From: Planctopirus ephydatiae
GTDB lineage: Bacteria > Planctomycetota > Planctomycetia > Planctomycetales > Planctomycetaceae
DNA length: 64,000 nucleotides
Reading direction: 5' to 3'
Assembly (NCBI RefSeq): GCF_007752345.1
Contig: NZ_CP036299.1
Span: 3,869,501 to 3,933,500 of the forward strand
A program made the translations under genes and the position numbers. The notes beneath the pieces were generated by a model, which saw nothing but the letters and a program-made list of their open reading frames with translations, was not told the origin of the DNA and searched no databases. This document shows positions 56,003-64,000 of this stretch, in pieces (within the stretch, counting starts at the first letter, position 1; the number at the start of each line of letters is the position of its first letter).

Positions 56003-57451
56003 TCATCCATCCACACGTCCGGCAGCGAAACGCGCGAACCTGATCAGGGCGGTAATTCCTGTGATGCACAGGATGATTTTCCAACTCCATGACCATCCAC
56101 TCACAACGGGACTCGAATTCTCTTCGGAAGTTCGATCATCGTTCGAGGGGTGAGCTTGGAATGGATTTGCTGGCACCAGAGCTGTTTCCCATGGCTCGAA
56201 GATTCCCTTCCCTGCCTTGCTGATGATCAGAGGCTCATCCTCTTCGGCTGAATAGAACAAAGCCGCCAATTGATATTCATCCGCCAGCATCAACCCTTTT
56301 TCTCGACCAGCGACCATGAGTGATGTCGCCCAGCCATCTGCCAGAATCGGGTTCTCATGATAGACACTCACCAGTGAGGCTGTGGCTTTCAGTGGCTGCC
56401 CTGTCTGTGGTTCGATCAGATGAGAAACCTGATCGCGTGACTCGACATCGGGCCATTTTTGTCGATACGTCCCTGAGGTACTCACGCATCCCTTGAGAGA
56501 GCGAACAACGGCCAGGCTTTTTGTCGCATCGATGGGCGATTCGACAAAGATCTTAACTCCTACCTGATTTTGGGTCTGCGAGAATAATCGCTCGCAATCA
56601 ATGAGATACTCTCCACCTAAGGAGAGCAGGCAAGCCAACACGCCTGCTCTCTGACAACAGCCTCTCATCTTCTCCAGCGCGAGACCTTCGACCAGAGCAT
56701 TCAAATCGAGTTGGATCTCCGGATGATTTTTTCGAACTTGGGGTGGTTCAGTCGTCACCTCCACAGCCTGCCAATCGATGATGGGAATGACCTCGGGATC
56801 CTGTTGACGAGGCTGAGGATTCTTCGAACGGGAAGTGGGCCAGATCGAGCGGAACTTTCGGGCTTCCATGACGCCGGCAATCGTTGGGTCAAAGGCTCCC
56901 TCGCTTTGTCTGGCCTGCCGCAACGCTTCCTGCACGAGTCGTGCAAAATCAGGCGAGACAACCTGCCAATCGATCGCCCTATGGTGATTCCACCGACTGA
57001 TTTCTGATTGGCTTCGATACAGCGAAAAGATTGATTCCAGCCTCTCCAGTTCCGCTTGCAACTCCTGTTTCAGAGCCACTCGATCGAAGACGACATCATC
57101 CCGGCACCAGACCTGAACCTTCCACCCCATCCCCATGGCCATTCCCGATAGCTCACAAGAAGCGATAGTCGCCCCTGTCTCTGCAAAACCAGCCACGGGA
57201 ACTTGAGACGAGTTCCTTTCTGATTGAAGGGGCTGTGTGCCAAGCCTGCTGTCTGGGGATGGCTTTGATTCGCGTTTATCAGCAGCCACCCCAACAAGGT
57301 GATTCGCATGATCAGGTTCTGACGAACGACAGATAACAGCCAGCGAACACCAGGCCAGCACCACGAGCAGACTATTCAGAGATGGTCGGCCCATGCGGAT
57401 CTGCATTTGACCATCCATCGCCCTCTCTGTCTGAAATGGCGTCCCTCTCAT
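56003..57451 (-). CDS. apbE: ApbE-type FAD:protein FMN transferase, membrane-anchored
   Basis: A 482-residue protein. It has an N-terminal signal or anchor ('LNSLLVVLAWCSLAVI') and a C-terminal helix ('IILCITGITALIRFARFAAG'). The ApbE domain runs from about 110: 'SIFSLYRSQSEISRWN', 'EGAFDPTIAGVM', 'DLNALVEGLALEK' (most homologues have K where E stands), 'LLSLGGEYLID', 'HLIEPQTGQPL' and the Mg/flavin site 'LADGWATSLMVAG'. ApbE moves FMN from FAD onto a Thr or Ser of (S/T)GAT-type motifs in exported proteins. Its ATG overlaps the stop of the NosR-like gene by four bases (ATGA), and that neighbour carries two such motifs, so it is the obvious target. It is the last gene of the operon. Confidence 0.9.
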   Translation of the reverse strand: MRGTPFQTERAMDGQMQIRMGRPSLNSLLVVLAWCSLAVICRSSEPDHANHLVGVAADKRESKPSPDSRLGTQPLQSERNSSQVPVAGFAETGATIASCELSGMAMGMGWKVQVWCRDDVVFDRVALKQELQAELERLESIFSLYRSQSEISRWNHHRAIDWQVVSPDFARLVQEALRQARQSEGAFDPTIAGVMEARKFRSIWPTSRSKNPQPRQQDPEVIPIIDWQAVEVTTEPPQVRKNHPEIQLDLNALVEGLALEKMRGCCQRAGVLACLLSLGGEYLIDCERLFSQTQNQVGVKIFVESPIDATKSLAVVRSLKGCVSTSGTYRQKWPDVESRDQVSHLIEPQTGQPLKATASLVSVYHENPILADGWATSLMVAGREKGLMLADEYQLAALFYSAEEDEPLIISKAGKGIFEPWETALVPANPFQAHPSNDDRTSEENSSPVVSGWSWSWKIILCITGITALIRFARFAAGRVDG

Positions 57452-59364
57452 GGTCCAACCACATCCCATAGCATCAAGCCACCCGCAATGATCAGGCAGG
57501 CCATCGCCAGAAAATCTCCCGGCTGAATCTGGCCACTCCGGGCATGCCGACGCAAATACTCAAGCAAACTTCCTGTCGGGCAGCCAAACCGGCAATATCC
57601 CATCGGAATGAACCACGAGATCACCAGACTTCCGATTGCCAGCACTGTCGTGATCCAGCCAGCGGCTCTCCACGAATAAGCATCAAATGGTTCCAGATCA
57701 ACCAGACTGATCGAGAGCACTCCCATCGATCCACACAACGCCACCAGTAGTAAAGCCGGTATCACCAGTTTCAGTACCGAGACCACACTGGCTGGCAATT
57801 TCGGACGCCAGTGTCGATGACCCGCCATCCACTGCTGGAGCACACCATGTGGACAGAGATGCGAGCAATAGACATTCGTTCGAGCCACCAGAGGCAATGC
57901 CACAGCAGCAATCGACATGGCAATCAATCCTCCCGCACTATTCCACGGGATCCCACTCTGAGCCCAACCGCTGAACATGGCTAAAGACAGGAGTTCGCCG
58001 TTCATTACTCCCAGATATCCCAGTACCAAAAGCTGCAATCCCCGTCGGACCCATAGGTTTCCCCGCAGATGGGTTAACCCCACCAGACAAGCCAGAATGA
58101 CGACAAGTGCCGTCAGAGTTTGTTGCCAGAGTCGAGGCGATGACCAGTTGATGGTTTTAATCAAGCCAAAGATGCCCGTCGCCTGATTTTTCGAGTCGAT
58201 CGACGGCTGTTTCTGCTGAGCTTCCATCTCTTTTGATAACTCGATCGCAGCAGCCAGCAACCCCCGGGCAATCGTCTGGCTGGTCATTGTGGCACCAGAG
58301 ACTCCTTCGACACCCCACTCTTCAAAAGTCGTCTCGGCAAGTCCCTTCACCGTCTTGCCCTTAATGAGTTCGGCAAACCAGGCGTCGTCGCGAACATATC
58401 CCACATAGGGCTCGTTATCAAAACTGCGACCGACCAGCAGTTGGCCCAGATGTCCATCGGGGAGCAGGCTGACCAGCACTTCCGTCGGCCCCTGATAACC
58501 AATCAATTGATCGGCTGCTGGTACCGTTCGAAAAATCTGGCCTAACCTCCGGCCATCAGCAGCAAAGACATCCAGAAGCAAAGATGTCTCGGCATGAGGT
58601 TCAAAACGTGAAGCTTGTGGAAACAGCTTCTGCACATCCTCAATCGTCACAGCCAAAGGAAAACGCGTCGAATCCGCTGGTCTGGCAGCCACCACCTGTT
58701 GAGAATTCAGTCGAGCTTCCAACCCCTGGAGGATGGCCAGACATGTTAAGGTTGCCCCAGCCACATGCCGCATGGCTGATTGATCAACGATGTCTTCACT
58801 GACTGTTTGAAAGCCCTTCCCATTCCATTGGGCCAGGAATTTTCCATCCCTCACAATCAGTTCCACATGGTCACGAGTATCTCGACTGGCTGCGATCTCT
58901 GCCCAGGCCACCTTGCCTTCGATATCCCAACCCATTAACAAGTTAGTGGGCCCGGAAAATCCCAGGAAGCGATCACTGGCCGGTGTGGTCTGTGTGACGT
59001 ATCCCACTGGAGTTGACTGTGCACCCAGCACGACAAAATCGACAAGCTGGTCGAACTTCTGGGAATTGCTGCGGGGCAATCCACCGTCCGATATCTGTTC
59101 AGCCTGCCCGCGCGGTACCAACCTTCGAGCCTCCGGCCAGAACTTCTGCACCACTGGCAGATATCGTGCGGTAAGATCCTTCGCTTGCGCCCGGGATTTG
59201 ATCTGCTCAGCCTGCGAGCGAATCAAGAAGATCAGCAGCACCAGCAGCAGAACCCGGCCTGTATGGATGACTGTATTCCAAAAGAATCGACCGGGCCCTC
59301 TCAATGGTTTTGAAAGGGCTTCCCGGTCGACAACGGGCAGCAGGTTGTGGCGAACGCCACTCAT
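57448..59364 (-). CDS. NosR-like membrane flavoprotein with two FMN-binding domains and CX3CP clusters
   Basis: A 638-residue protein. One N-terminal helix (about 33-48) leads to a periplasmic part with two FMN-binding domains. The first has 'VAGATLTC' at 201-208, the second 'VSGATMTS' at 355-362, each the expected site for covalent FMN. The C-terminal half has about six helices and two CX3CP motifs, C500-SHL-C504-P and C591-RFG-C595-P, as in NosR/NapH (Fer4_5-type). The classic 8-Fe ferredoxin tail of NosR is missing; the chain ends after a last helix. Family members pass electrons across the inner membrane. Its start overlaps the FAD-oxidoreductase stop and its stop overlaps the apbE start, both by ATGA. 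Electron direction and partner are inferred. Confidence 0.85.
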   Translation of the reverse strand: MSGVRHNLLPVVDREALSKPLRGPGRFFWNTVIHTGRVLLLVLLIFLIRSQAEQIKSRAQAKDLTARYLPVVQKFWPEARRLVPRGQAEQISDGGLPRSNSQKFDQLVDFVVLGAQSTPVGYVTQTTPASDRFLGFSGPTNLLMGWDIEGKVAWAEIAASRDTRDHVELIVRDGKFLAQWNGKGFQTVSEDIVDQSAMRHVAGATLTCLAILQGLEARLNSQQVVAARPADSTRFPLAVTIEDVQKLFPQASRFEPHAETSLLLDVFAADGRRLGQIFRTVPAADQLIGYQGPTEVLVSLLPDGHLGQLLVGRSFDNEPYVGYVRDDAWFAELIKGKTVKGLAETTFEEWGVEGVSGATMTSQTIARGLLAAAIELSKEMEAQQKQPSIDSKNQATGIFGLIKTINWSSPRLWQQTLTALVVILACLVGLTHLRGNLWVRRGLQLLVLGYLGVMNGELLSLAMFSGWAQSGIPWNSAGGLIAMSIAAVALPLVARTNVYCSHLCPHGVLQQWMAGHRHWRPKLPASVVSVLKLVIPALLLVALCGSMGVLSISLVDLEPFDAYSWRAAGWITTVLAIGSLVISWFIPMGYCRFGCPTGSLLEYLRRHARSGQIQPGDFLAMACLIIAGGLMLWDVVGP

Positions 59365-61652
59365 GGGGCAGAAGTCTTCACTGGCGGAACGATCTTCACC
59401 AGTTGAAGTGCATCGGCATGTACAACACCTCCAGCATTCTCGGTTCCAATCTCGACAAAGACCTCTTCACCTTTTTTGACCTCGAAGCGACCAAGCTCAT
59501 GCGAGCCATCTTTCCCGGCAGGGGCTTTGTTCATATCGACCAGTACCTGCCTGGTCGAATTGCCAATCTGGATGGTGACCGGGACGGCCTTCCCCCGATT
59601 TTCATGAGCCCCATAAATCAACCGGAATGAAATCAGCCCTTCTTCAGCCGTCTTCCACGAGTACTTGACCTTAGCGCCCGAGTTGGCAGGTGCGTAAAGG
59701 TATTCATAACCCACATACCCATTGAGACCACTGCCACTCGTCCAGTTGCCAGAAATTTTGGCATCGCGGTTATCAATCACGACGCCTTCCATCCGGGTTG
59801 GATCGAGCCCCGGTGGCCCGGGTAATGACATCGCATCTGCTGGAATAACGACATCGCTCGAAAGTGATTCTCGGCGGGCTTTGCCAGGCAATTGGAGGAG
59901 TGTATCCATCTCCTTCCAGTAGCTTTCATAAACATCACGCGGCTGACAGTCATGTAATGCACATAGATAGGCTGCTTTGCCGACAACTTCGCCCATCATG
60001 CCGCAGGTCTTCATCACGCGGGTTGTCCCTAAGGCTTCATGCGTGACACTGATATTCCGCCCTGCCATAAAGAGGTTGTTGATATCTTTCGAATAGAAGC
60101 AGCGATAAGGAACGGGATAACCGTAAGCCCGATCGATGCGCTGATCATGCACAGCGATCGAAATGAAAGGATTGTCGGCAAATTTGTCGGCAAACTGCTT
60201 CTTGGGATAGTGCAGATCAATGCTCCAGGTACTCGGCACGCAGCCATCCGGGAACTCTCGTTTACTGACAATATCCTCCTGAGTCAGCACCACATCACCC
60301 GTTAATCGGCGTGATTCTCGCGGCCCGCCGATAAATGCCACCCAGGTCAGAATGGCATTTCGATGCTTCTCAGCTCCATCGCCATTCTTCATGGCGTTAA
60401 ACGCACCAAAGACGGCTCGCAGGTTCCAGTCGCGAATCCCTTCAGCATCCTGTAGAGGATCTTTGTCGTAACCACTCTCCCAGAACCACTGGCCGTGATG
60501 ATCCACAGGGTAAGGAAAATCCTTCATGGTCAGTGGTAACGCCCACGGAGTCTCCGGGAATGTCGTGGGAGAACGGACTTCATCCCATGTCCACATATTG
60601 CTCATGCCCATGCGGCCCTTGTCGGTCATCTCCCAGGCGGCCTCCGCTTGAGCACCAATTGTTCCATGACCTGTCGCATCGACAAAGAGCTTACCCCAGA
60701 ACTCGAATTGCTCGCCGGTCTTGACGTTAAACGCCTTGACGGCGTCAATCCGTGCTGGCTGAGATTTTTTGACCCCGTTGGCAAACGTGTGGAGAAACAA
60801 ATCGATCTTGTCTTCAGCACTGACAATTCGTTCCTTCTTTGCGTCTTCGAATTCGTCTGCAGTGCCGGGCGATTTCTTCGCGTGATCGCAGAACTCTTCG
60901 ACGATCTCGCCCACTCGGGGATATTTGCCCCGGCGAATCAGGCCCATCGACCAGACTCGAACTTCACTCGATCCATTTCCGCCCAATACACCCCGATCCT
61001 GGATCAGAGCGACTTTACAACCCATCCGAGCTGCCGAGAGTGCGGCACCGATCCCCGCATAACCGCCACCGACAACAACAAGGTCGTAACCCTTCTTGAT
61101 CGTCGGGGTTTCACTGAGCCCTAAACCTTTGGCGCGATAGGCTGCTAATTCTTTCGCTGCGGCCGGTGGAGCCTGAGTGGATTTCGTCAATACGATTGCA
61201 TCGCAGCGACCGTCAAACCCAGTCAAATCATGTAGCAACAATCGATGCTCGCCGGTTTTGAGTTCGACTTCCCCACCAGGTTGCCAGAACCAGTTTGCCG
61301 ATTCTGTTCCAAACTCAGTGGCCAGAGGTTGGCCATCTATCAGCAATTGAAATCGGCCCGGTTTGCCAGAGGCTTTCCAGCGAGCCACCCAGTCTTTAGT
61401 TCGGACATAGACACGGTACTTCCCACCCTCAGTCACTTTGAAGGTCGTTGTCGCATCCGCGACAGGATTTCCCAACCCATGTGCCAACAGATAGGGTGAT
61501 CCCATCTCTGTAATGAACTGAGTATCGAGCGACCACCCGCCTGGCTCGCGAAAACTTTCTGCTTCGACGAATACGGTCTCTTCCGCAGCCCAGGCCAGGG
61601 AACAGGTCGCACAGAAAGTGGCCATCAACCAGAGTCTTAAGGGGCGAATCAT
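59361..61652 (-). CDS. Secreted FAD-dependent oxidoreductase with flanking sugar-binding-like domains
   Basis: A 763-residue protein from the ATG at 61652 with a good AGAGGG site; the frame is open to 61679. The signal peptide 'MIRPLRLWLMATFCATCSLA' is Sec-type, with no twin-arginine. A beta-sandwich like those of carbohydrate-binding modules spans about 25-165 ('VEAESFREPGGWSLD', 'YRVYVRTKDWVA'). The FAD_oxidored core follows with the Rossmann loop 'VVVGGGYAGIGAALSAARMG' at 192-211, 'GGNGSSEVRVWSMG' and 'LFVDATGHGTIGAQA'. The C-terminal 110 residues resemble the golvesin/xanthan-lyase C-terminal domain ('ENAGGVVHADALQLVKI'). It probably oxidises or reduces a sugar or polysaccharide-linked group outside the cytoplasm. 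It is the first gene of a coupled operon with the NosR-like and ApbE proteins. Confidence 0.88.
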   Translation of the reverse strand: MIRPLRLWLMATFCATCSLAWAAEETVFVEAESFREPGGWSLDTQFITEMGSPYLLAHGLGNPVADATTTFKVTEGGKYRVYVRTKDWVARWKASGKPGRFQLLIDGQPLATEFGTESANWFWQPGGEVELKTGEHRLLLHDLTGFDGRCDAIVLTKSTQAPPAAAKELAAYRAKGLGLSETPTIKKGYDLVVVGGGYAGIGAALSAARMGCKVALIQDRGVLGGNGSSEVRVWSMGLIRRGKYPRVGEIVEEFCDHAKKSPGTADEFEDAKKERIVSAEDKIDLFLHTFANGVKKSQPARIDAVKAFNVKTGEQFEFWGKLFVDATGHGTIGAQAEAAWEMTDKGRMGMSNMWTWDEVRSPTTFPETPWALPLTMKDFPYPVDHHGQWFWESGYDKDPLQDAEGIRDWNLRAVFGAFNAMKNGDGAEKHRNAILTWVAFIGGPRESRRLTGDVVLTQEDIVSKREFPDGCVPSTWSIDLHYPKKQFADKFADNPFISIAVHDQRIDRAYGYPVPYRCFYSKDINNLFMAGRNISVTHEALGTTRVMKTCGMMGEVVGKAAYLCALHDCQPRDVYESYWKEMDTLLQLPGKARRESLSSDVVIPADAMSLPGPPGLDPTRMEGVVIDNRDAKISGNWTSGSGLNGYVGYEYLYAPANSGAKVKYSWKTAEEGLISFRLIYGAHENRGKAVPVTIQIGNSTRQVLVDMNKAPAGKDGSHELGRFEVKKGEEVFVEIGTENAGGVVHADALQLVKIVPPVKTSAP

Positions 61653-62095
61653 GAACAACCCTCTCAAATCAACGAGCAAGAATATCTTGTTGTATCATGC
61701 AGGTTTTTGGCAATTTTGCAATGATTGAATACGAACGATCCTCAGCAACAGGACTCCCTCAAGCATCTCTTCTGGACAGACGGGACGGCCAACTTGTGGA
61801 CTGGTCTTCTTCGGTCGCCATGACAGCCAAAAGCGGCATCTGCGTACGATCTGCTCCTATGCCATCAAAGGTTGAGTGGCAAGCACGGGAAGGCTGAAGA
61901 TCGAAACTCATCAGAAGAGCGTGATATTGTCAGACCGCCTATCGAACTCGATCGTCGCCGATGAGCCACTCGCATTTGCCGGGCTGGCATAGAGTCACTG
62001 GCTCATAAAAACACTGGCACAGTGATAGCACTGGTCAGAAGGTCGATGTCTCATAACATCAAAAACAGCCGCAGAATACGGAATCGACCAAAAGA
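61653..62095. other. Intergenic region between the flavin operon and tRNA-Gly
   Basis: 443 bases without a supported gene. The first 70 bases upstream of the oxidoreductase are AT-rich and presumably hold its promoter; no confident -35/-10 pair was assigned. The rest shows nothing recognisable. Confidence 0.5.
61659..61664 (-). promoter_or_regulatory. Ribosome-binding site of the secreted oxidoreductase
   Basis: AGAGGG on the minus strand, six bases before the ATG at 61652. It decides this start over the in-frame start at 61679. Confidence 0.6.
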
Positions 62096-62166
62096 AGCGG
62101 GTGAAGGGAATCGAACCCTCACCTAAAGCTTGGGAAGCTTTCATTCTACCATTGAACTACACCCGC
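62096..62166 (-). tRNA. tRNA-Gly, anticodon CCC
   Basis: The minus strand folds as a complete cloverleaf of 71 nt including the discriminator. The acceptor stem GCGGGTG/CACCCGC has seven perfect pairs. The D arm is GTTC/GAAT, the anticodon stem AAAGC/GCTTT with loop TTCCCAA (anticodon CCC, reading GGG), and the T arm GAGGG/CCCTT with loop TTCGATT. The discriminator is T, as in bacterial tRNA-Gly. The 3' CCA is not encoded. Confidence 0.95.
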
Positions 62167-62272
62167 ATTTTCATAAGGCTACATCAGCCAATGAGCACAG
62201 GTCAAGCATGTCGAAAGCGACCCGCCCGAGAACATGAGCAACTCGAGGTAAAAGAAAACTCACGAGACCAGA

Positions 62273-64000
62273 TCATCGGCTGGGCAAAAGACTTTCAGAC
62301 CCATTCGCTTTCAACCGCCGGTAGTCAATCTCGATGGTCTTATCGACCCCGTAGAGCGTTAACTTCTGCTGATCGACGTGATGGAATGAGGTAATCAGCC
62401 GATCATTTTCCGAACTTCCGCCGTTTCGATCCGGCAAGAATATCCCGAACTTCAGACGGATATTGTCTTTAATGGCCAGTGTTGCTCCGGTTCTTGCATC
62501 CAGAACTTCCACCAGCAGCCATTCCAGATTTCCATCATCCCGGTCACGAACTCGACTCGCCAGGACGAGCAGATCGTCTGGCATTTCGGGAGGGTTAAGT
62601 ACAGATCGATTGGGAACAGCCCTCACCCAGAGACTCTCCCCCGTCTGTCGATCAATCGCCATGAGATCGTCTCTTAGGCCAATGGCAGGAATATAGCCAT
62701 CGTTCATCTGATTGTTGTGGTGCAGCGAAGTCACCACGATCATGCTGCGGCCAAAATTGACGTAATAACGTTCTCGATCTACAAATCCGCGGATCTGCAC
62801 AATCCCTTCAAACTCGCCTTTGCTTAGAGGAATCGTGCTTTTCAGCACAGGGCCGCGAACGTCGTAGATTTTGAGCTCTTTCTGGGCATTGATCAAAGCA
62901 ATTTCATGTTCGCTTATCCGATTGAACAGCACACGTTCGCCGGCTGGCTCGTTAATCTGAATCTGTTGACCGATCGGATCCCACAATCTCAACCATGTCC
63001 CCTGCTCTCTGGTACTGACCACACAAAACAGTTTGCGTCCAAAGAGAAACGAAGGTTGCCTCAACTCCTGTTCAATACGTCCAGTCTCCAGCTTCTGGCC
63101 TGTTGCCGTCTCCAGTAGGGTATAACTGAGTCGATCCGTCCCGCGTACGACGAGCACTCGATCATCGCCAAAAATCCCGCTGCTCAAATCGGCTTGCAGG
63201 CCACTCAAAGGCTCCAGATCGTCTCGACGCCAAGTTACTAGACCTGTTGCCGGATCGATCATATACAGGCGCTGCTGGCTTTGAATTGTCAAAAAAGAAG
63301 CACCCGCCGGTCCATAAGCCGGGGTGACACTCTGCCCTTTTCGATCAGGCAGGCGGCATTTCCACACCAGCCCGTCATCACCCTGCTGCAGCAAAGACAA
63401 GAGCGAAATTCCCCCCGCCCAGGCCATCGTCGCCGTGTGACCATAAAACGCCTGACTTCCAGCCGAAGGAGCGCTATAACGCCCTTCGATCGTTGTCCAG
63501 CGGGAGTTTCCACCAGTCGATTTATCAAACAGCATCAGCCGCGATGCCTGTTCATCACCGGTCACCAATGAATCCACAGGAAAGCCGGCGGGAGGAAATG
63601 AGCGCCGGCGATTTTCCAGATACGGGCTCTTCAGCACCTCATATTGAGGCGAGTTCACACTGGCAGGGAGCCCGTTCCATTCCAGTTGAGCACTCCCCAG
63701 CCCCTGTCCGTTTCGTACGGAGATTCGTACTTCCTGAACGTCCTGATGACTCGCGTCTTTGATCGATTTCTTTCCTGACAAAGTGACATTTTTCAGCGGC
63801 ATGCGCAATGAATCGCCAGTCTGCGAGAACTGCCTTTCAATTTGCCTGGCACTCGCGGGATACCCCGCTAATTCGTACAGACTTGATAAGTGACGAGCAT
63901 TGACTGCTGTCGCGTTGTGAGTGAACTCGGCTTTCAAAAGACATTCCGCAGCATGCAGATCTCCCTGAATCATCAGTCGATCTGCCAATTGAGCGACCAC
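62273..64000 (-). CDS. PQQ-type beta-propeller protein, C-terminal part (gene runs off the window)
   Basis: The minus-strand frame is open from the window edge to the stop at 62273, giving 575 residues; the N-terminus lies outside. The first 60 residues visible look like TPR-type helices ('HLSSLYELAGYPASARQIER'). The rest is made of beta-propeller blades of the PQQ-like/quinoprotein type: 'LYMIDPATGLVTWRRDD', 'YTLLETATGQKLETGR', 'LMAIDRQTGESLWVRAV', 'EVLDARTGATLAIKDN'. These repeats usually serve as protein-binding scaffolds and are abundant in planctomycetes; true PQQ binding is not implied. The function is unknown. Confidence 0.82.
   Translation of the reverse strand: MVAQLADRLMIQGDLHAAECLLKAEFTHNATAVNARHLSSLYELAGYPASARQIERQFSQTGDSLRMPLKNVTLSGKKSIKDASHQDVQEVRISVRNGQGLGSAQLEWNGLPASVNSPQYEVLKSPYLENRRRSFPPAGFPVDSLVTGDEQASRLMLFDKSTGGNSRWTTIEGRYSAPSAGSQAFYGHTATMAWAGGISLLSLLQQGDDGLVWKCRLPDRKGQSVTPAYGPAGASFLTIQSQQRLYMIDPATGLVTWRRDDLEPLSGLQADLSSGIFGDDRVLVVRGTDRLSYTLLETATGQKLETGRIEQELRQPSFLFGRKLFCVVSTREQGTWLRLWDPIGQQIQINEPAGERVLFNRISEHEIALINAQKELKIYDVRGPVLKSTIPLSKGEFEGIVQIRGFVDRERYYVNFGRSMIVVTSLHHNNQMNDGYIPAIGLRDDLMAIDRQTGESLWVRAVPNRSVLNPPEMPDDLLVLASRVRDRDDGNLEWLLVEVLDARTGATLAIKDNIRLKFGIFLPDRNGGSSENDRLITSFHHVDQQKLTLYGVDKTIEIDYRRLKANGSESLLPSR

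Noticed and set aside
61616-61652. Tat signal on the FAD oxidoreductase
   Set aside because: The N-terminus has single arginines in RPLR but no twin-arginine; it reads as a Sec signal.

Overview
The window looks like chromosomal DNA from a planctomycete (Planctomycetota, probably a Planctopirus-like member of the Planctomycetales). The grounds are a cluster of BatA-like and von Willebrand A membrane proteins, loose lipoboxes of the 'LGC' type, a large AsmA-like protein, a secreted FAD-dependent oxidoreductase with sugar-binding-like flanks, a PQQ-type beta-propeller protein, many genes without a clear Shine-Dalgarno site, and moderately high G+C. The genus is a guess from gene content; no database was searched. 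There are no phage genes, transposases, rRNA genes or CRISPR arrays. One tRNA gene, tRNA-Gly(CCC), is present.

Layout. 1-4.1 kb: a truncated Kef-type antiporter and a SWIM/SNF2 helicase, both on minus. 4.3-6.7 kb: a LarA-like nickel racemase and a histidinol-phosphatase-type phosphatase. 7.1-12.2 kb: a complete branched-chain amino-acid-type ABC importer (binding protein, two permeases, two ATPases), followed by a nitrilase-family amidase. 13.7-23.7 kb: three large envelope genes (two VWA proteins and a 1552-residue protein whose middle 880 residues are low complexity). 23.8-35.1 kb: minus-strand genes for an AsmA-like protein, a GT-C glycosyltransferase, an outer-membrane porin, PdxJ, an aminopropyltransferase, a fumarylacetoacetase-family enzyme and a purine-type permease. 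35.3-40 kb: RdgB convergent with an unusual GlnE. 40-46.7 kb: tandem Usp, a secreted unknown, a CBS-containing hybrid kinase, an orphan LolD-like ATPase and a response regulator fused to a GHKL ATPase. 47-52.2 kb: hisI, hisG, an amino-acid-kinase-family protein, a short Hsp70 and a PfkB sugar kinase. 52.2-56 kb: a small membrane protein, a GT-C-like membrane protein and a lipoprotein. 56-61.7 kb: a translationally coupled three-gene flavin redox operon. 62-64 kb: tRNA-Gly and a truncated beta-propeller protein.

The strongest candidates for something undescribed are: (1) the operon at 56.0-61.7 kb, in which a Sec-exported FAD oxidoreductase, a NosR-like membrane flavoprotein with two FMN-binding domains and an ApbE flavin transferase are joined by two 4-bp ATGA overlaps, which suggests a dedicated extracytoplasmic electron-transfer module; (2) a GlnE carrying two ACT-like domains between its two nucleotidyltransferase halves, which suggests direct amino-acid sensing; (3) the giant low-complexity envelope protein in the VWA cluster; and (4) recurrent 13-21 bp micro-duplications, three of which lie across stop codons.
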